DNA of 64,000 bases from Robertmurraya_A mangrovi (GCF_034427655.1 NZ_JAXOFX010000001.1:434001-498000); one strand, 5' to 3'; numbered from the stretch's first letter, positions 18,052 through 27,217 are shown. Made by a program: numbers and translations. Notes: generated from the letters alone by a model not told the origin.

Positions 18052-18432
18052 TTACTTGTTTTTTTCCTGTAAGTATATTTTTTTTGTAAATTCTTTTAAT
18101 CCCTCTATAACCTCTTTCTTTGTTTCTGTATCATCCAATCCGGTGAATCCATACACAAAAGAGGATCCTTCGATTTTTTTCCATTTCGGCTCACCCAAAA
18201 TACGTATAAGCTTATCATTCAGTAGAAATGTAATTTCAATTAAAAATCTTTTTTTATCTATAGGGAGGTTTAATTTTGTTTTAAACCTTAAACCATTAGG
18301 ACTTAAATCAAGAATATCAGCGGTTCCTGCTTTTGATTCTTCCGATATGTTGTTTATTCTAAGGATTTTAAAAGCTCCATGGAGAGGTTGATTAAATTGA
18401 AAACGAAAAGGCTCTTCTCTCTTATACAACAT
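18052..18432 (-). CDS. PilZ-domain protein, putative c-di-GMP receptor
   Basis: A 126-residue protein. KREEPFRFQF near the N-terminus followed by ADILDLSPNGLRFKTK matches the PilZ pattern, an Arg-rich switch followed by D-x-S-x-x-G. PilZ domains bind cyclic di-GMP. The Arg box is somewhat degenerate, so binding needs testing. ATG 18432 follows AAGGTGAG; an in-frame GTG at 18441 is an alternative. It stands alone; c-di-GMP enzymes are elsewhere in this window (33.0, 44.0 and 49.8 kb). Confidence 0.7.
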   Translation of the reverse strand: MLYKREEPFRFQFNQPLHGAFKILRINNISEESKAGTADILDLSPNGLRFKTKLNLPIDKKRFLIEITFLLNDKLIRILGEPKWKKIEGSSFVYGFTGLDDTETKKEVIEGLKEFTKKIYLQEKNK

Positions 18433-18623
18433 AGCACTCACCTTAACAATTTTATTGTTATACCAAATATAGTTTATTAGGTATTTAGTATCAGAATACT
18501 GTTAATTATTTCATTTTACAATAGTTATTCTTATATTAATTTGATTATAATTAAAATTGTCATTTTTTCTTCAAATAATATTTATTTTCACTACTTCCTA
18601 ATGAACATTTGATAATATTGCCC

Positions 18624-18750
18624 GTTCCTTTCCGCTCCAGGCACTTGCTTTCCGCGGGGAGGAAGTCGAGCCTCCTCGACGTGCCGTCTGTGGGGTCTCG
18701 ACCTTTCCTCTACTTCCCGCAGGAGTCAAGTGCCTTCCGCTACAATCCAC
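18624..18750 (-). repeat. dispersed palindromic repeat, family B copy 1
   Basis: A GC-rich block lies in an otherwise AT-rich intergenic region (18433-18864). Read on the minus strand it runs GGATTGTAGCGGAAGGCACTTG, then ACTCCTGCGGGA, GAGACCCCACAG, GAGGAGGCTCGAC, CCGCGGAAAGC and CAAGTGCCTGGAGCGGAA. The arms GGCACTTG/CAAGTGCC pair. It aligns with the copy at 47624-47753 in opposite orientation. The rest of the interval is AT-rich and shows nothing else beyond the promoter region for the MoxR operon. Confidence 0.82.
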
Positions 18751-18864
18751 TCAGTTTTTCATATGTTGTAAAAGAAACAATCTTTACGAAAAGAACCTAT
18801 TATTTAGATTTTTAATTGAAATTTCAGTACAATTGAGAAAAAGACTTTTTTAACGGGGGACCAT

Positions 18865-19809
18865 ATGGATATTTTAGAAAAACTAGAAATGTTGAAAACT
18901 GAAATGAGTAAAGTGATGGTGGGAAAAGACAAGGAAGTAGAGCTTCTGACGATTGCATTACTATTTAATGGGCACATTTTAATGGAGAGTGTTCCGGGTA
19001 CTGGTAAAACAATGTTAGCAAAAACATATGCTCAAATGATTAATGGCAGTTTTTCTAGAATACAGTTTACTCCCGATGTACTTCCAAGTGATGTAACGGG
19101 AATTCAATTTTTTAATCCAAAACAACAAGATTTCGAATTCAGAACAGGTCCGATACTAGCAAATGTCGTTTTGGCAGATGAGGTTAACCGTGCAACACCT
19201 CGTACACAGTCAAGTTTGTTAGAAGTGATGGAGGAACGTCAAGTTACGATAGATGGTCATACGATTAAGCTTGAAGAGCCTTTTATGGTGCTTGCCACAC
19301 AGAATCCTGTTGAGTCACAACAAGGGACATTTCCATTACCCATTGCTCAAATGGATCGCTTCTTATTTAAATTAGCTATGTCTTATCCAACCTTTGCAGA
19401 AGAAAAGAACATGCTAAGAATCCATCGCCTTGAAGAACAAAAACATAATCTTGTAACGATTTTAAGCCAAACGGATATCTTCCATTTGAAAGAAGCAGCT
19501 TTGAAGGTTGTTTTGTCTGATGAAATGGAAACGTATTTATTAGAAATAGTTAGAAAGACAAGGGAACACGAGGACATTGAACTAGGAGTAAGTCCGAGGG
19601 GTGCACTAGCTTTAATGAGGGCATCACAGGGAAAAGCGTTACTTGAGGGAAGAAATTTCGTTGTTCCAAATGATATTAAAGAGATGATGGTTCCTGTTAT
19701 TAGTCATCGTATATTCTTATCGACAGAAGCTTCTCTTACAAAAACGGTAGAAAAAGTGATTGAAAATGTTGTTTCTTCTGTCTCCGTTCCTGTAGAAGCA
19801 GGGGTCTAA
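18865..19809 (+). CDS. MoxR-family AAA+ ATPase
   Basis: A 314-residue AAA+ chaperone-like ATPase. Walker A is SVPGTGKTM (Lys48), Walker B is VVLADEVNRA, and sensor 1 lies in VLATQNPVE. MoxR proteins act as chaperones in assembling metal- or VWA-containing protein complexes. It begins a three-gene operon with a DUF58 protein (1-base gap) and a membrane protein (contiguous), the standard MoxR-DUF58 pairing. GGGGG precedes the ATG. It resembles B. subtilis YeaC, though the location differs. Confidence 0.9.
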   Translation: MDILEKLEMLKTEMSKVMVGKDKEVELLTIALLFNGHILMESVPGTGKTMLAKTYAQMINGSFSRIQFTPDVLPSDVTGIQFFNPKQQDFEFRTGPILANVVLADEVNRATPRTQSSLLEVMEERQVTIDGHTIKLEEPFMVLATQNPVESQQGTFPLPIAQMDRFLFKLAMSYPTFAEEKNMLRIHRLEEQKHNLVTILSQTDIFHLKEAALKVVLSDEMETYLLEIVRKTREHEDIELGVSPRGALALMRASQGKALLEGRNFVVPNDIKEMMVPVISHRIFLSTEASLTKTVEKVIENVVSSVSVPVEAGV

Positions 19810-19810
19810 T

Positions 19811-21004
19811 ATGGAATGGAGTAAGTACACAGTAGAGGATAAACCTTTTGCATTAACCTCCTTAGTTGCTTTTTTACTTTTACTAGGAGGTCTGTATAGT
19901 GATTCATACATCGTATTTTTTATTGGAGTGCTATACTTTGTCGCTTTTTTTGTGAACAATTATTACCTGAAACATGTCGGTGAGGAATTAAAACTTGTTA
20001 ATAAAAAGGTGAGGAGCCGTCATTTTATTGGAGAAGCAGGTGAGTGGGAAATAGTCCTAACCAATATGGGGTTACCTATTATGAAAGGGGAGCTACAAAT
20101 TGTATTTGATGATTGTGTTTCTCCTATCAATGAAAAACAATCCAATCACCTATCCAACTATACGATTAAAATGCCATTTTCCATAAATAAAGGCCAAAGT
20201 AAAATCATTACCATTCCCTATCAAGCAGTGAAACGTGGAGTTTCTAAGATTACCAATATAGAGCTTAAAATTCCGCATTTTTTTGGATTCGGAGATACGG
20301 TGTTAGAGTACAAACAACTATTTAAAAATGAAGCATTAGTCTACCCTAGTGTGATGCCAGTCCATAATTTAAAGCATTTCTTATCTGAAAAATCAGGGGA
20401 ATCAATCGTGAATCATTCACTATTTGAAGATATGTTGGCTCCTTCTGGTACAAGAGATTATCTCTATTCTGATAGCTTTAACCGCATACATTGGAAGGCA
20501 AGTGCGAGAAAGCAGACACTACAAACAAAAGTGTTTGAAACTGCGGCTGAAAGGGGATGGCATTTGTCCATTAATATTGCCGAGCGTTATGCTATTAATA
20601 ATCAGCTGGAATTTATGATGAGCAGTGCTGCAGAATTGGCTTATTATTCATATAAAAACAACATTCCATTCTCAATCAGCATTAATATGAGAGTATTCGG
20701 TAACACTCCTTTTTGTTATATCCCAGTTGGTACAGGGAAAGAACATCTTCAAAGAATTTTAGAGACACTGTCTCTAGTGAATCATCACAGCATTCTTTAT
20801 CCTTATGATAAAATGGTGTCTTTTTACGAACGGCATTTATTTGTACAACCATACTTCATACAAAGTGGACTAGTGAATGAGACAGCAACTGATATGATTA
20901 AGTCTTTAAACAGAAAAGGAGTAAATCTTTTAAGGTTAGATTTGGATGAAAAACAGGCTGCTATCAAAAGGTACCATATAGATGATAAGAGGGGAGTGAG
21001 CTAG
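19811..21004 (+). CDS. DUF58-domain protein (MoxR partner)
   Basis: A 397-residue protein with two N-terminal hydrophobic helices (about 15-55), a beta-rich central part and the DUF58 signature GTRDYLYSDSFNRIHWKASARKQTL (about residues 213-237). DUF58 is a VWA-like fold found almost always next to MoxR ATPases. It is probably membrane-anchored with its DUF58 part in the cytosol. The function of the pair is unknown in Bacillus (YeaD-like). Confidence 0.87.
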   Translation: MEWSKYTVEDKPFALTSLVAFLLLLGGLYSDSYIVFFIGVLYFVAFFVNNYYLKHVGEELKLVNKKVRSRHFIGEAGEWEIVLTNMGLPIMKGELQIVFDDCVSPINEKQSNHLSNYTIKMPFSINKGQSKIITIPYQAVKRGVSKITNIELKIPHFFGFGDTVLEYKQLFKNEALVYPSVMPVHNLKHFLSEKSGESIVNHSLFEDMLAPSGTRDYLYSDSFNRIHWKASARKQTLQTKVFETAAERGWHLSINIAERYAINNQLEFMMSSAAELAYYSYKNNIPFSISINMRVFGNTPFCYIPVGTGKEHLQRILETLSLVNHHSILYPYDKMVSFYERHLFVQPYFIQSGLVNETATDMIKSLNRKGVNLLRLDLDEKQAAIKRYHIDDKRGVS

Positions 21005-22249
21005 ATGTATTATCAAACTCTTTATTATCTAGGTAGGGAAATTCTCTTTGGCGGCTTTCTTTTTATCTTTTTCTATATTTTAAATAAGGAACAGGCCCCT
21101 TTATTAACCTATTTTTTCTTAACGATCTTGTCTGTTTCATTATTTGTATTTCTACTTTCAAAGTATGGAAACAAAGGGAAGAGTTTGTTTTTGATTGTAA
21201 TTGTCCCTATTCTCTCTGGAGGAGCATGGATATCTTCCATACCCATTCCTATTTTATTTCTATTGTCCGTGCTTATTTTTATGCGAACCATTAGCCATTT
21301 CAATACGAACCATATCCATAATGAAGGAAATTGGGTTTTAAGTTCTTTTATTGTTGGAACGATTGTGTACTTAATCTCCTTAAACAGTGAAAGTTCAGAC
21401 AGTAACTATGTACTTTTCTTGTTGATTATACAGCTTCTTTATTGCCTGGCAGGCGGATTTATCATTCGTTATCTTTCTATGACTACAAATGTAGAAGAGA
21501 AAAGCAGTTATGCTCGACCTTTCCTTACCGTTATGGGTGCCATTATCTTCTGTGGCATGTTGCTTACTTCAAGTTTAAGTTTAATTAAGTTTCTATTATT
21601 TAGTTCTTTAAAAGGGTTGGCATGGATAGTCGGTTTATTAGCTTTTCCGTTGTTTAACTGGGCAGAAAAATTTGAAGCAGAAAAAGCTCAAGATAACTTG
21701 CCTAAGATAGAGGAAAAGAATGAAGAATTAGAACAGTTAATAAGAGAATCACAGGCAACAGAATCAATGTTTGATCCATTTCTTTTCCTGGCTATTGGAG
21801 TTGGGATTGCTTTCGTCCTTTTTTCAATCTATATTTTTAAAAAGAAAAAAGTAAATTTAGAGAAAAATGTAGATGAAAAAAATAAACCTTTCTCCATAGT
21901 AGACTCTAAGTCAGACAAGGAATATTTGAGAACAAGCTTACGAAAAAACGTAGTTCCATCAAGCTTAATCAGGAAAGAAATTTACGAACTAGAAAAGTAC
22001 GCAAACCAATTACAGGTTGGCAGAAGGGACTATGAGTCATTATTAGATTGGCTAGAAAGACTGGATGTAAAAAATTATAAATTTATCAACCAAGTTTACG
22101 AACAAACTAGATATGGCAAATTACTAACTGACGTAAAAATCGAAGAACGCTTTCACAATGAAATAAAACAAACAAAACTTCAATTAAAAGAACTTCATAA
22201 AGAAATGATTGAATCAGGGGAAATTAAGAGAAAGAGATTTAGTTGGTAA
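21005..22249 (+). CDS. membrane protein of the MoxR-DUF58 operon, DUF4129-like C-terminus, no transglutaminase domain
   Basis: A 414-residue protein. Residues 1-220 hold about six to seven hydrophobic helices, another helix lies at about 255-278, and a charged C-terminal cytosolic part ends with FINQVYEQTRYGKLLTDVKI, the typical DUF4129-like end of the third gene in MoxR-DUF58 operons. In most such operons this gene is a transglutaminase-like protein of about 700 residues with a Cys-His-Asp domain between the membrane part and the C-terminus. Here that catalytic domain is absent. The ATG directly follows the stop of the DUF58 gene. A hairpin terminator follows. Confidence 0.75.
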   Translation: MYYQTLYYLGREILFGGFLFIFFYILNKEQAPLLTYFFLTILSVSLFVFLLSKYGNKGKSLFLIVIVPILSGGAWISSIPIPILFLLSVLIFMRTISHFNTNHIHNEGNWVLSSFIVGTIVYLISLNSESSDSNYVLFLLIIQLLYCLAGGFIIRYLSMTTNVEEKSSYARPFLTVMGAIIFCGMLLTSSLSLIKFLLFSSLKGLAWIVGLLAFPLFNWAEKFEAEKAQDNLPKIEEKNEELEQLIRESQATESMFDPFLFLAIGVGIAFVLFSIYIFKKKKVNLEKNVDEKNKPFSIVDSKSDKEYLRTSLRKNVVPSSLIRKEIYELEKYANQLQVGRRDYESLLDWLERLDVKNYKFINQVYEQTRYGKLLTDVKIEERFHNEIKQTKLQLKELHKEMIESGEIKRKRFSW

Positions 22250-22254
22250 AGTGT

Positions 22255-22282
22255 AGAGTAGAATGTTTTCTGCTCTTTTTTT
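22255..22282 (+). terminator. terminator of the MoxR operon
   Basis: AGAGTAGAA and TTCTGCTCT form a stem with one wobble, followed by a run of T. Confidence 0.72.
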
Positions 22283-22367
22283 ATTTAATGATGTTTTAAA
22301 GTCTTTCAATATATTACCCACATATAATTAACTGAAGGATGTTATATGACCGAAAGGGGAGAGGGAA

Positions 22368-22643
22368 GTGAGTCCAGAAATTGAAAAAGCGTTAAGGGTA
22401 AAATGTATAGCTAATGATATTTTAGAATTATTAATGGAGGATCAAACCAACTTCTCAGAAATGGATCTACGAAATATAGTAGAACTATTGGCACGGTCTG
22501 TAAATGATTTAACAAATATTTACACGGGGTTAGATGAAGATCATGGAACAACATTAAAAGCGACCATTGCAAAAATGAGAATCGGATATAATACACTTAA
22601 TTATGGAAAGATGAAACAGAGACTGGAAAATGAAAGCGTTTAA
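22368..22643 (+). CDS. hypothetical protein (91 aa)
   Basis: A 91-residue, helical, soluble protein (MSPEIEKALRVKCIANDILELLMEDQTNFSEMDL...). I do not recognise it. GTG start after an AAAGGGGAGAGGG ribosome site. It is followed by a hairpin terminator, so it forms its own short transcript ahead of ptsHI. Confidence 0.72.
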   Translation: MSPEIEKALRVKCIANDILELLMEDQTNFSEMDLRNIVELLARSVNDLTNIYTGLDEDHGTTLKATIAKMRIGYNTLNYGKMKQRLENESV

Positions 22644-22655
22644 CTAAAAAAAGTG

Positions 22656-22686
22656 TGAAAAATCCTTTAAAATTAAGGGTTTTTCA
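22656..22686 (+). terminator. terminator after the 91-aa gene
   Basis: TGAAAAATCCTT pairs with AAGGGTTTTTCA (one wobble); the T run lies within the descending arm. Confidence 0.7.
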
Positions 22687-22915
22687 TTGTTTATAAGAAA
22701 GTAAAATGCTATTCTTTTTTTGATGTCAGTTGTCTGATGACTTGATACAGTGATTGAAATAACTAGCTAGTCTTACATACATGTTTCAATATAAAAATGG
22801 AAAAAATAATGAAGTAAGATTGGACTTTGGTTAATGAACTTAAGTAAGTTATTTGACTGGGCATATTTTATTCCATTAAGACCTAATTTCTATTTAGAAG
22901 GAGTTTGATTTAATC

Positions 22916-23182
22916 ATGGCAGAAAAACAATTTAAAGTAATCGCTGAAACAGGTATTCACGCTCGCCCTGCAACATTACTAGTTCAAGCAGCTAGTAAGT
23001 TCGATGCAGACATTCACTTAGAACACAAAGGTAAAAGAGTGAATTTAAAATCTATCATGGGTGTTATGTCTTTAGGTGTTGGTCAAGGAGCTGAAATCGT
23101 AATTTCGGCAGAAGGATCTGATGAGGCAGAGGCATTAGCTGCTCTAGAAGATACATTAAGAAAAGAAGGTTTAGCTGAGTAA
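22916..23182 (+). CDS. ptsH: phosphocarrier protein HPr
   Basis: An 88-residue HPr. The active site TGIHARPAT places the phosphoacceptor at His15, and KSIMGVMSLG holds the regulatory Ser46 phosphorylated by HPr kinase for carbon catabolite control. It passes phosphate from enzyme I to sugar-specific EII proteins. AGAAGGAG precedes the ATG. Its TAA overlaps the ptsI ATG by one base. Unlike B. subtilis there is no ptsG directly upstream. Confidence 0.97.
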   Translation: MAEKQFKVIAETGIHARPATLLVQAASKFDADIHLEHKGKRVNLKSIMGVMSLGVGQGAEIVISAEGSDEAEALAALEDTLRKEGLAE

Positions 23183-24894
23183 TGAGTTTTTTACATGGTA
23201 TTGCGGCTTCAAGTGGTATTGCAATTGCGAAAGCCTATCGCTTAATTGAACCAAACCTTGCATTTGAAAAAAGAAGCATTGATGACGCTTCGGAAGAGAT
23301 TGCTCGTTTTCAAACGGCTTTATCTAAATCAAAGTCCGAACTTGAGGCAATTAGAGATAAAGCAAGAGTAGATCTTGGTGAAGATAAAGCGGCCATTTTT
23401 GAAGCACATCTATTAGTTTTAAGTGACCCAGAATTAATTACACCTATAGAAGATAGAATTAAAACTGATAAAGTAAATGCTGAACTTGCTTTAAAAGAAA
23501 CAGCAGATATGTTCATTTCAATGTTTGAGTCAATGGATAATGAATATATGAAAGAAAGAGCTGCCGATATTCGTGACGTAACGAAACGTGTCCTTTCGCA
23601 TTTGCTTGGAGTACATATAGTAAACCCAAGCATGATTTCGGAAGAAGTGATTATCGTTGCTGAAGACTTAACGCCTTCTGATACGGCTCAGTTAAACAGA
23701 CAATTTGTAAAAGGATTTACAACGGATATCGGAGGAAGAACGTCTCATTCAGCCATCATGGCTCGCTCAATGGAAATACCAGCAGTAGTGGGAACAAAAA
23801 CGGCTACTGAAGATATTAACAATGGCGATTTAATTATTGTAGATGGTCTGAATGGACAAGTTCATATAAATCCAACACCAGAAGTAGTGGAGAAGTATAG
23901 AGCAGAAAATGCTGCTTTTGAAGCACAAAAAGCTGAGTGGGCAAAGCTTGTTCATGAAAAGACCCATTCTGCTGATGGTCACCATGTAGAACTAGCAGCA
24001 AATATTGGAACACCTAAAGATTTAGAAGGTGTTATTAATAATGGTGGTGAAGGTGTAGGACTTTATCGTACAGAGTTCCTATACATGGGTAGAGATCAAC
24101 TTCCAACTGAGGAAGAACAATTTGAATCATATAAAGCAGTCCTTGAAGGCATGAACGGAAAGCCGGTGGTTGTTCGAACTCTTGATATTGGTGGAGATAA
24201 AGAGCTTCCATACTTAAATTTACCGAAAGAAATGAATCCATTTTTAGGATTCCGTGCGATTCGTTTATGTCTGGAAGAACAAGACATGTTCCGTACCCAG
24301 TTACGTGCCCTTCTTCGTGCAAGTTCTTATGGTAATCTAAAAATTATGTTCCCAATGATTGCAACGTTAGATGAGTTCCGTCAAGGTAAAGCAATCTTGG
24401 AGGAAGAAAAACAAAAACTGATTTCTGAAGGGATTACTGTTACTGATATCGAAATCGGTATCATGGTTGAAATTCCGTCAACTGCTGTTTTAGCTGATCA
24501 GTTTGCGAAAGAAGTTGACTTCTTTAGTATCGGGACAAATGACTTAATTCAGTATACGATGGCTGCAGATCGCATGAATGAACGAGTTTCTTATTTATAC
24601 CAACCATATAATCCGGCCATTCTACGTTTAGTTAAAATGGTTATTGACGCCGCTCATAAAGAAGGTAAATGGGCAGGAATGTGTGGAGAAATGGCTGGAG
24701 ATGAGTTAGCTATCCCGCTCTTACTTGGATTAGGCTTGGATGAGTTTTCAATGAGTGCAACATCCATTTTAAAAGCTCGATCATTAATCCGTGATTTAAA
24801 TAAGTCTGATATGGAACAATTAGCTAATAAAGCATTACAAATGAGCAATATGGAAGAAGTCGTTACTTTAGTAAAATCAGTTACTACAAAATAA
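23182..24894 (+). CDS. ptsI: PTS enzyme I (phosphoenolpyruvate-protein phosphotransferase)
   Basis: A 570-residue enzyme I. It takes phosphate from phosphoenolpyruvate and phosphorylates HPr at His15. GGRTSHSAIMARSMEIPAVVG contains the active-site His189; the PEP-binding barrel has DIGGDKELPYL, FLGFRAIRL and the catalytic Cys in GMCGEMAGD. The length matches the family. Its start codon overlaps the ptsH stop, so translation is coupled. Confidence 0.97.
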   Translation: MSFLHGIAASSGIAIAKAYRLIEPNLAFEKRSIDDASEEIARFQTALSKSKSELEAIRDKARVDLGEDKAAIFEAHLLVLSDPELITPIEDRIKTDKVNAELALKETADMFISMFESMDNEYMKERAADIRDVTKRVLSHLLGVHIVNPSMISEEVIIVAEDLTPSDTAQLNRQFVKGFTTDIGGRTSHSAIMARSMEIPAVVGTKTATEDINNGDLIIVDGLNGQVHINPTPEVVEKYRAENAAFEAQKAEWAKLVHEKTHSADGHHVELAANIGTPKDLEGVINNGGEGVGLYRTEFLYMGRDQLPTEEEQFESYKAVLEGMNGKPVVVRTLDIGGDKELPYLNLPKEMNPFLGFRAIRLCLEEQDMFRTQLRALLRASSYGNLKIMFPMIATLDEFRQGKAILEEEKQKLISEGITVTDIEIGIMVEIPSTAVLADQFAKEVDFFSIGTNDLIQYTMAADRMNERVSYLYQPYNPAILRLVKMVIDAAHKEGKWAGMCGEMAGDELAIPLLLGLGLDEFSMSATSILKARSLIRDLNKSDMEQLANKALQMSNMEEVVTLVKSVTTK

Positions 24895-24995
24895 CGATCA
24901 AAGGTTTTATTCTGTTCATAAGGGGTAAAGAAGAGTAAGCACTTAAGTTTTGACTTGTAAGTAAGCTTATCATTCTCATTTTCCCCCTCTTTTTG

Positions 24996-25028
24996 AATCC
25001 ACTATTTATTAGTGGGTTTTTTTTGTGT
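24996..25028 (+). terminator. terminator of ptsHI
   Basis: AATCCACTA and TAGTGGGTT pair (one G-U) with a five-base loop and are followed by eight T residues. Confidence 0.85.
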
Positions 25029-25062
25029 TGAAATCTGTCGAAAATATTTATTGTAAAATATG

Positions 25063-25091
25063 TTTACTTTGTTATAAATATCCACTATTAT
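25063..25091 (+). promoter_or_regulatory. promoter of the ABC exporter operon
   Basis: TTTACT (25063-25068), a 17-base spacer and TATTAT (25086-25091) form a plausible SigA promoter just upstream of the palindrome at 25107. Confidence 0.6.
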
Positions 25092-25106
25092 TTAGTTAAA
25101 GTTAAA

Positions 25107-25122
25107 TACTCAACGTTGAGTA
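25107..25122. promoter_or_regulatory. palindromic operator in front of the ABC exporter operon (putative PadR site)
   Basis: TACTCAACGTTGAGTA is a perfect 16-bp palindrome about 16 bases downstream of the -10 box; an extra half-site TTGAGTA lies at 25130-25136. The same arms, in the form TATTCAA-nn-TTGAATA, recur in front of the padR gene at 26648-26667. Confidence 0.7.
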
Positions 25123-25152
25123 AAGAGAGTTGAGTAGAATAGGAGGATAATT

Positions 25153-25866
25153 ATGTTCTTAATAAAAGCAAGGAACTTAAAGAAAAACTACGGAGTTAGA
25201 GAAATAGTCAAAGGAATTAATTTTAGCATTACTCAAGGTGAAGTTTTGGCTGTAATCGGACCTAATGGCTCTGGGAAGTCAACAACCCTTGAAATGTTAG
25301 TTGGGTTAAGAAAGAAAGATGGAGGGGAAGTGAATTATTGGATTCAGAACTATAAAGAGCAAATTGGTATGCAGCTTCAATCTGTACCCTTTTTCCCTGG
25401 CCTAACCGCTTTAGAAAATATTAGGCTATTTGCAGCTTTTTATAAAATATACCTTCATAAGCAAATAGCAGAAGAACTCCTCCAAAAGTGTGGGTTATTA
25501 GAGTCGAGTAATACCGAGGCAACAAGACTTTCAGGTGGTCAACAAAAACGCTTAGCCATAGCAACAGCGATGGTTCACAATCCGAAGCTCATCTTTTTAG
25601 ATGAACCAACAGCAGCATTAGATCCGCTATCTCGACAAGAAATACATCAACTAATATTAAGACTGTATGAGGAAGGGAAAACAGTTGTCCTGACATCACA
25701 CGATATGGATGAAGTAAAGAAATTAGCAACTAGAATTCTTATGATTAGTAACGGAGAAATCATTGCTGAGGGAAGCCCTGAACAATTGTGTAATGAAAAT
25801 CAAGTCCATAATTTAGATGAATTATATTTAAAACTCATTTCTAGAAAGGCGATGGTATCATGTTAA
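25153..25866 (+). CDS. ABC transporter ATP-binding protein
   Basis: A 237-residue ABC ATPase with Walker A GPNGSGKST, signature LSGGQQKR, Walker B LIFLDEPTAALD and the switch His in TSHD. It is of the drug/antibiotic exporter (CcmA/NatA-like) type. It overlaps the permease gene by seven bases. The palindrome in front and the downstream PadR gene suggest induction by a toxic or signalling compound. Confidence 0.9.
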   Translation: MFLIKARNLKKNYGVREIVKGINFSITQGEVLAVIGPNGSGKSTTLEMLVGLRKKDGGEVNYWIQNYKEQIGMQLQSVPFFPGLTALENIRLFAAFYKIYLHKQIAEELLQKCGLLESSNTEATRLSGGQQKRLAIATAMVHNPKLIFLDEPTAALDPLSRQEIHQLILRLYEEGKTVVLTSHDMDEVKKLATRILMISNGEIIAEGSPEQLCNENQVHNLDELYLKLISRKAMVSC

Positions 25867-26615
25867 ACGTTATCTTTAAATCCATGTTGATTACATCAAT
25901 AAGGGATAAAATCACCCTATTTTATTCCTTAATGTTTCCTTTAATTTTGATGTTAGGTTTAGGCTTATACTTTGATAGCCCTGATATGAAGTTGAATATT
26001 GTTTCAGGTGTTACAGCTATAAGTACCATTTTTTGGGGAATGCAAGGAATTGCTTTTCAAGTACACTTTCAACGAAATAAGGGTGTGTATAAATTATTAA
26101 AATTAACACCGATGCCAACCATTTCTTTTATTTGTGTAATGACAGCAGCCCGAACAGTGATTGGCTTAGTTTTAAATATGATAGTCTGGATAATTGGAAT
26201 GGTATTTCTAAAGTTTGATTTAACCTTAACCAATATCTTAATTACCTCATTACTTATTGCAGTTGGCTTACTTTCTTTTACAGCAATCGGATTTTTTATT
26301 GCTAACCTAGCTAATAATGAAGGACAAATAAATATGTTTTCAAACCTTTTACAACTCCCAATGATTTTTATGAGTGAGGCATTTTATAAGTTAAATTCTG
26401 CACCAAATTGGGTTGTTGCTACAGGAAAGTTACTTCCTTTTGAACACTATGTAAAGGCTCTAAAAGGAGCTATTAATGGCATGGACGATGCGCTATTGTT
26501 AGGATTTCTAATTCCACTTCTATATATGGTGATTGCAATCTTACTTTCGGTACTGACATTTAGGTGGGAAGCAAATGGAACAACCATTAAAAGTCGAAAG
26601 AAACTGTCAGCATAG
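25860..26615 (+). CDS. ABC-2 type transporter permease
   Basis: A 251-residue membrane protein with six hydrophobic helices and the ABC-2 permease layout; LPMIFMSEAFYKLNSAPNWVVATGKLLPFEHYVKAL is the typical motif region before the last helix. With the ATPase encoded upstream it forms an exporter, probably as a 2+2 complex. The substrate is unknown. Confidence 0.88.
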   Translation: MLNVIFKSMLITSIRDKITLFYSLMFPLILMLGLGLYFDSPDMKLNIVSGVTAISTIFWGMQGIAFQVHFQRNKGVYKLLKLTPMPTISFICVMTAARTVIGLVLNMIVWIIGMVFLKFDLTLTNILITSLLIAVGLLSFTAIGFFIANLANNEGQINMFSNLLQLPMIFMSEAFYKLNSAPNWVVATGKLLPFEHYVKALKGAINGMDDALLLGFLIPLLYMVIAILLSVLTFRWEANGTTIKSRKKLSA

Positions 26616-26618
26616 TGA

Positions 26619-26647
26619 TTTACTGGATGAATACTATTTGTTACAAT
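26619..26647 (+). promoter_or_regulatory. promoter of the padR gene
   Basis: TTTACT (26619-26624), a 17-base spacer and TACAAT (26642-26647). The operator palindrome begins at the next base. Confidence 0.65.
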
Positions 26648-26667
26648 AGTATTCAACATTGAATACT
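26648..26667. promoter_or_regulatory. palindromic operator in front of padR
   Basis: Arms AGTATTCAA and TTGAATACT are separated by CA, directly after the -10 box, where a bound repressor would block initiation. The core TA(C/T)TCAA-nn-TTGA(A/G)TA is shared with the palindrome at 25107, pointing to autoregulation and joint control of the exporter. Confidence 0.72.
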
Positions 26668-26686
26668 TTATGTTGAGGAGAATACA

Positions 26687-27217
26687 ATGACTAGACTAAT
26701 GGTATTAGGACTATTAAGAACAAAAGCAATGTCAGGATATGAAATTCAGCAATTATTACAAATTAGCGAAACAGATCGTTGGGCAGGAATTCTACCCGGT
26801 TCTATTTATCATGCTTTAAAAAAAATGGAGAAGGAACAATTAGTTGAAATTGAAAAAGTAGAACAGACAGGGAACCGATCAAAAGCAATTTATAAGATTA
26901 CTGATATCGGAGAAGAAGAATTTCAAAAACTATTACGAGAGTCATTAGAAACACCATCGGTTATGTTACCAACTTCTCTTTATACTGGATTAAGTTTTAT
27001 AGATAATCTTGAAAAGGATAAAGTATTGCTAGCCCTTCAATCACAAAAAGAACTACTTGAGAAGGAACTTTGTAGCCACAAGGAAGGGATGGAAGTTAAA
27101 AGAAAATATATGACGATTGATGGAATTACTGAATTAACCTTCGAGAATATTTTTAAGCAGTATGAAATTCAAATTGACTTCATTCAATCGTTAATTCACT
27201 TGTATTCACAAAAATAA
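26687..27217 (+). CDS. PadR-family transcriptional regulator
   Basis: A 176-residue regulator. The N-terminal winged helix (LMVLGLLRTKAMSGYEIQQLL ... GILPGSIYHALKKMEKEQLVEIE) is the PadR signature; the C-terminal half is a helical dimerization domain (Vir_act_alpha_C-like). It lies directly downstream of the ABC exporter and has its own promoter and operator; PadR proteins usually repress such exporters until a substrate binds. A GAGGAGAA site precedes the ATG. Confidence 0.88.
   Translation: MTRLMVLGLLRTKAMSGYEIQQLLQISETDRWAGILPGSIYHALKKMEKEQLVEIEKVEQTGNRSKAIYKITDIGEEEFQKLLRESLETPSVMLPTSLYTGLSFIDNLEKDKVLLALQSQKELLEKELCSHKEGMEVKRKYMTIDGITELTFENIFKQYEIQIDFIQSLIHLYSQK

Noticed and set aside
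18609..18815. Open frame of 68 codons upstream of the MoxR gene
   Set aside because: It is made up of family-B repeat sequence; no ribosome site or protein resemblance.
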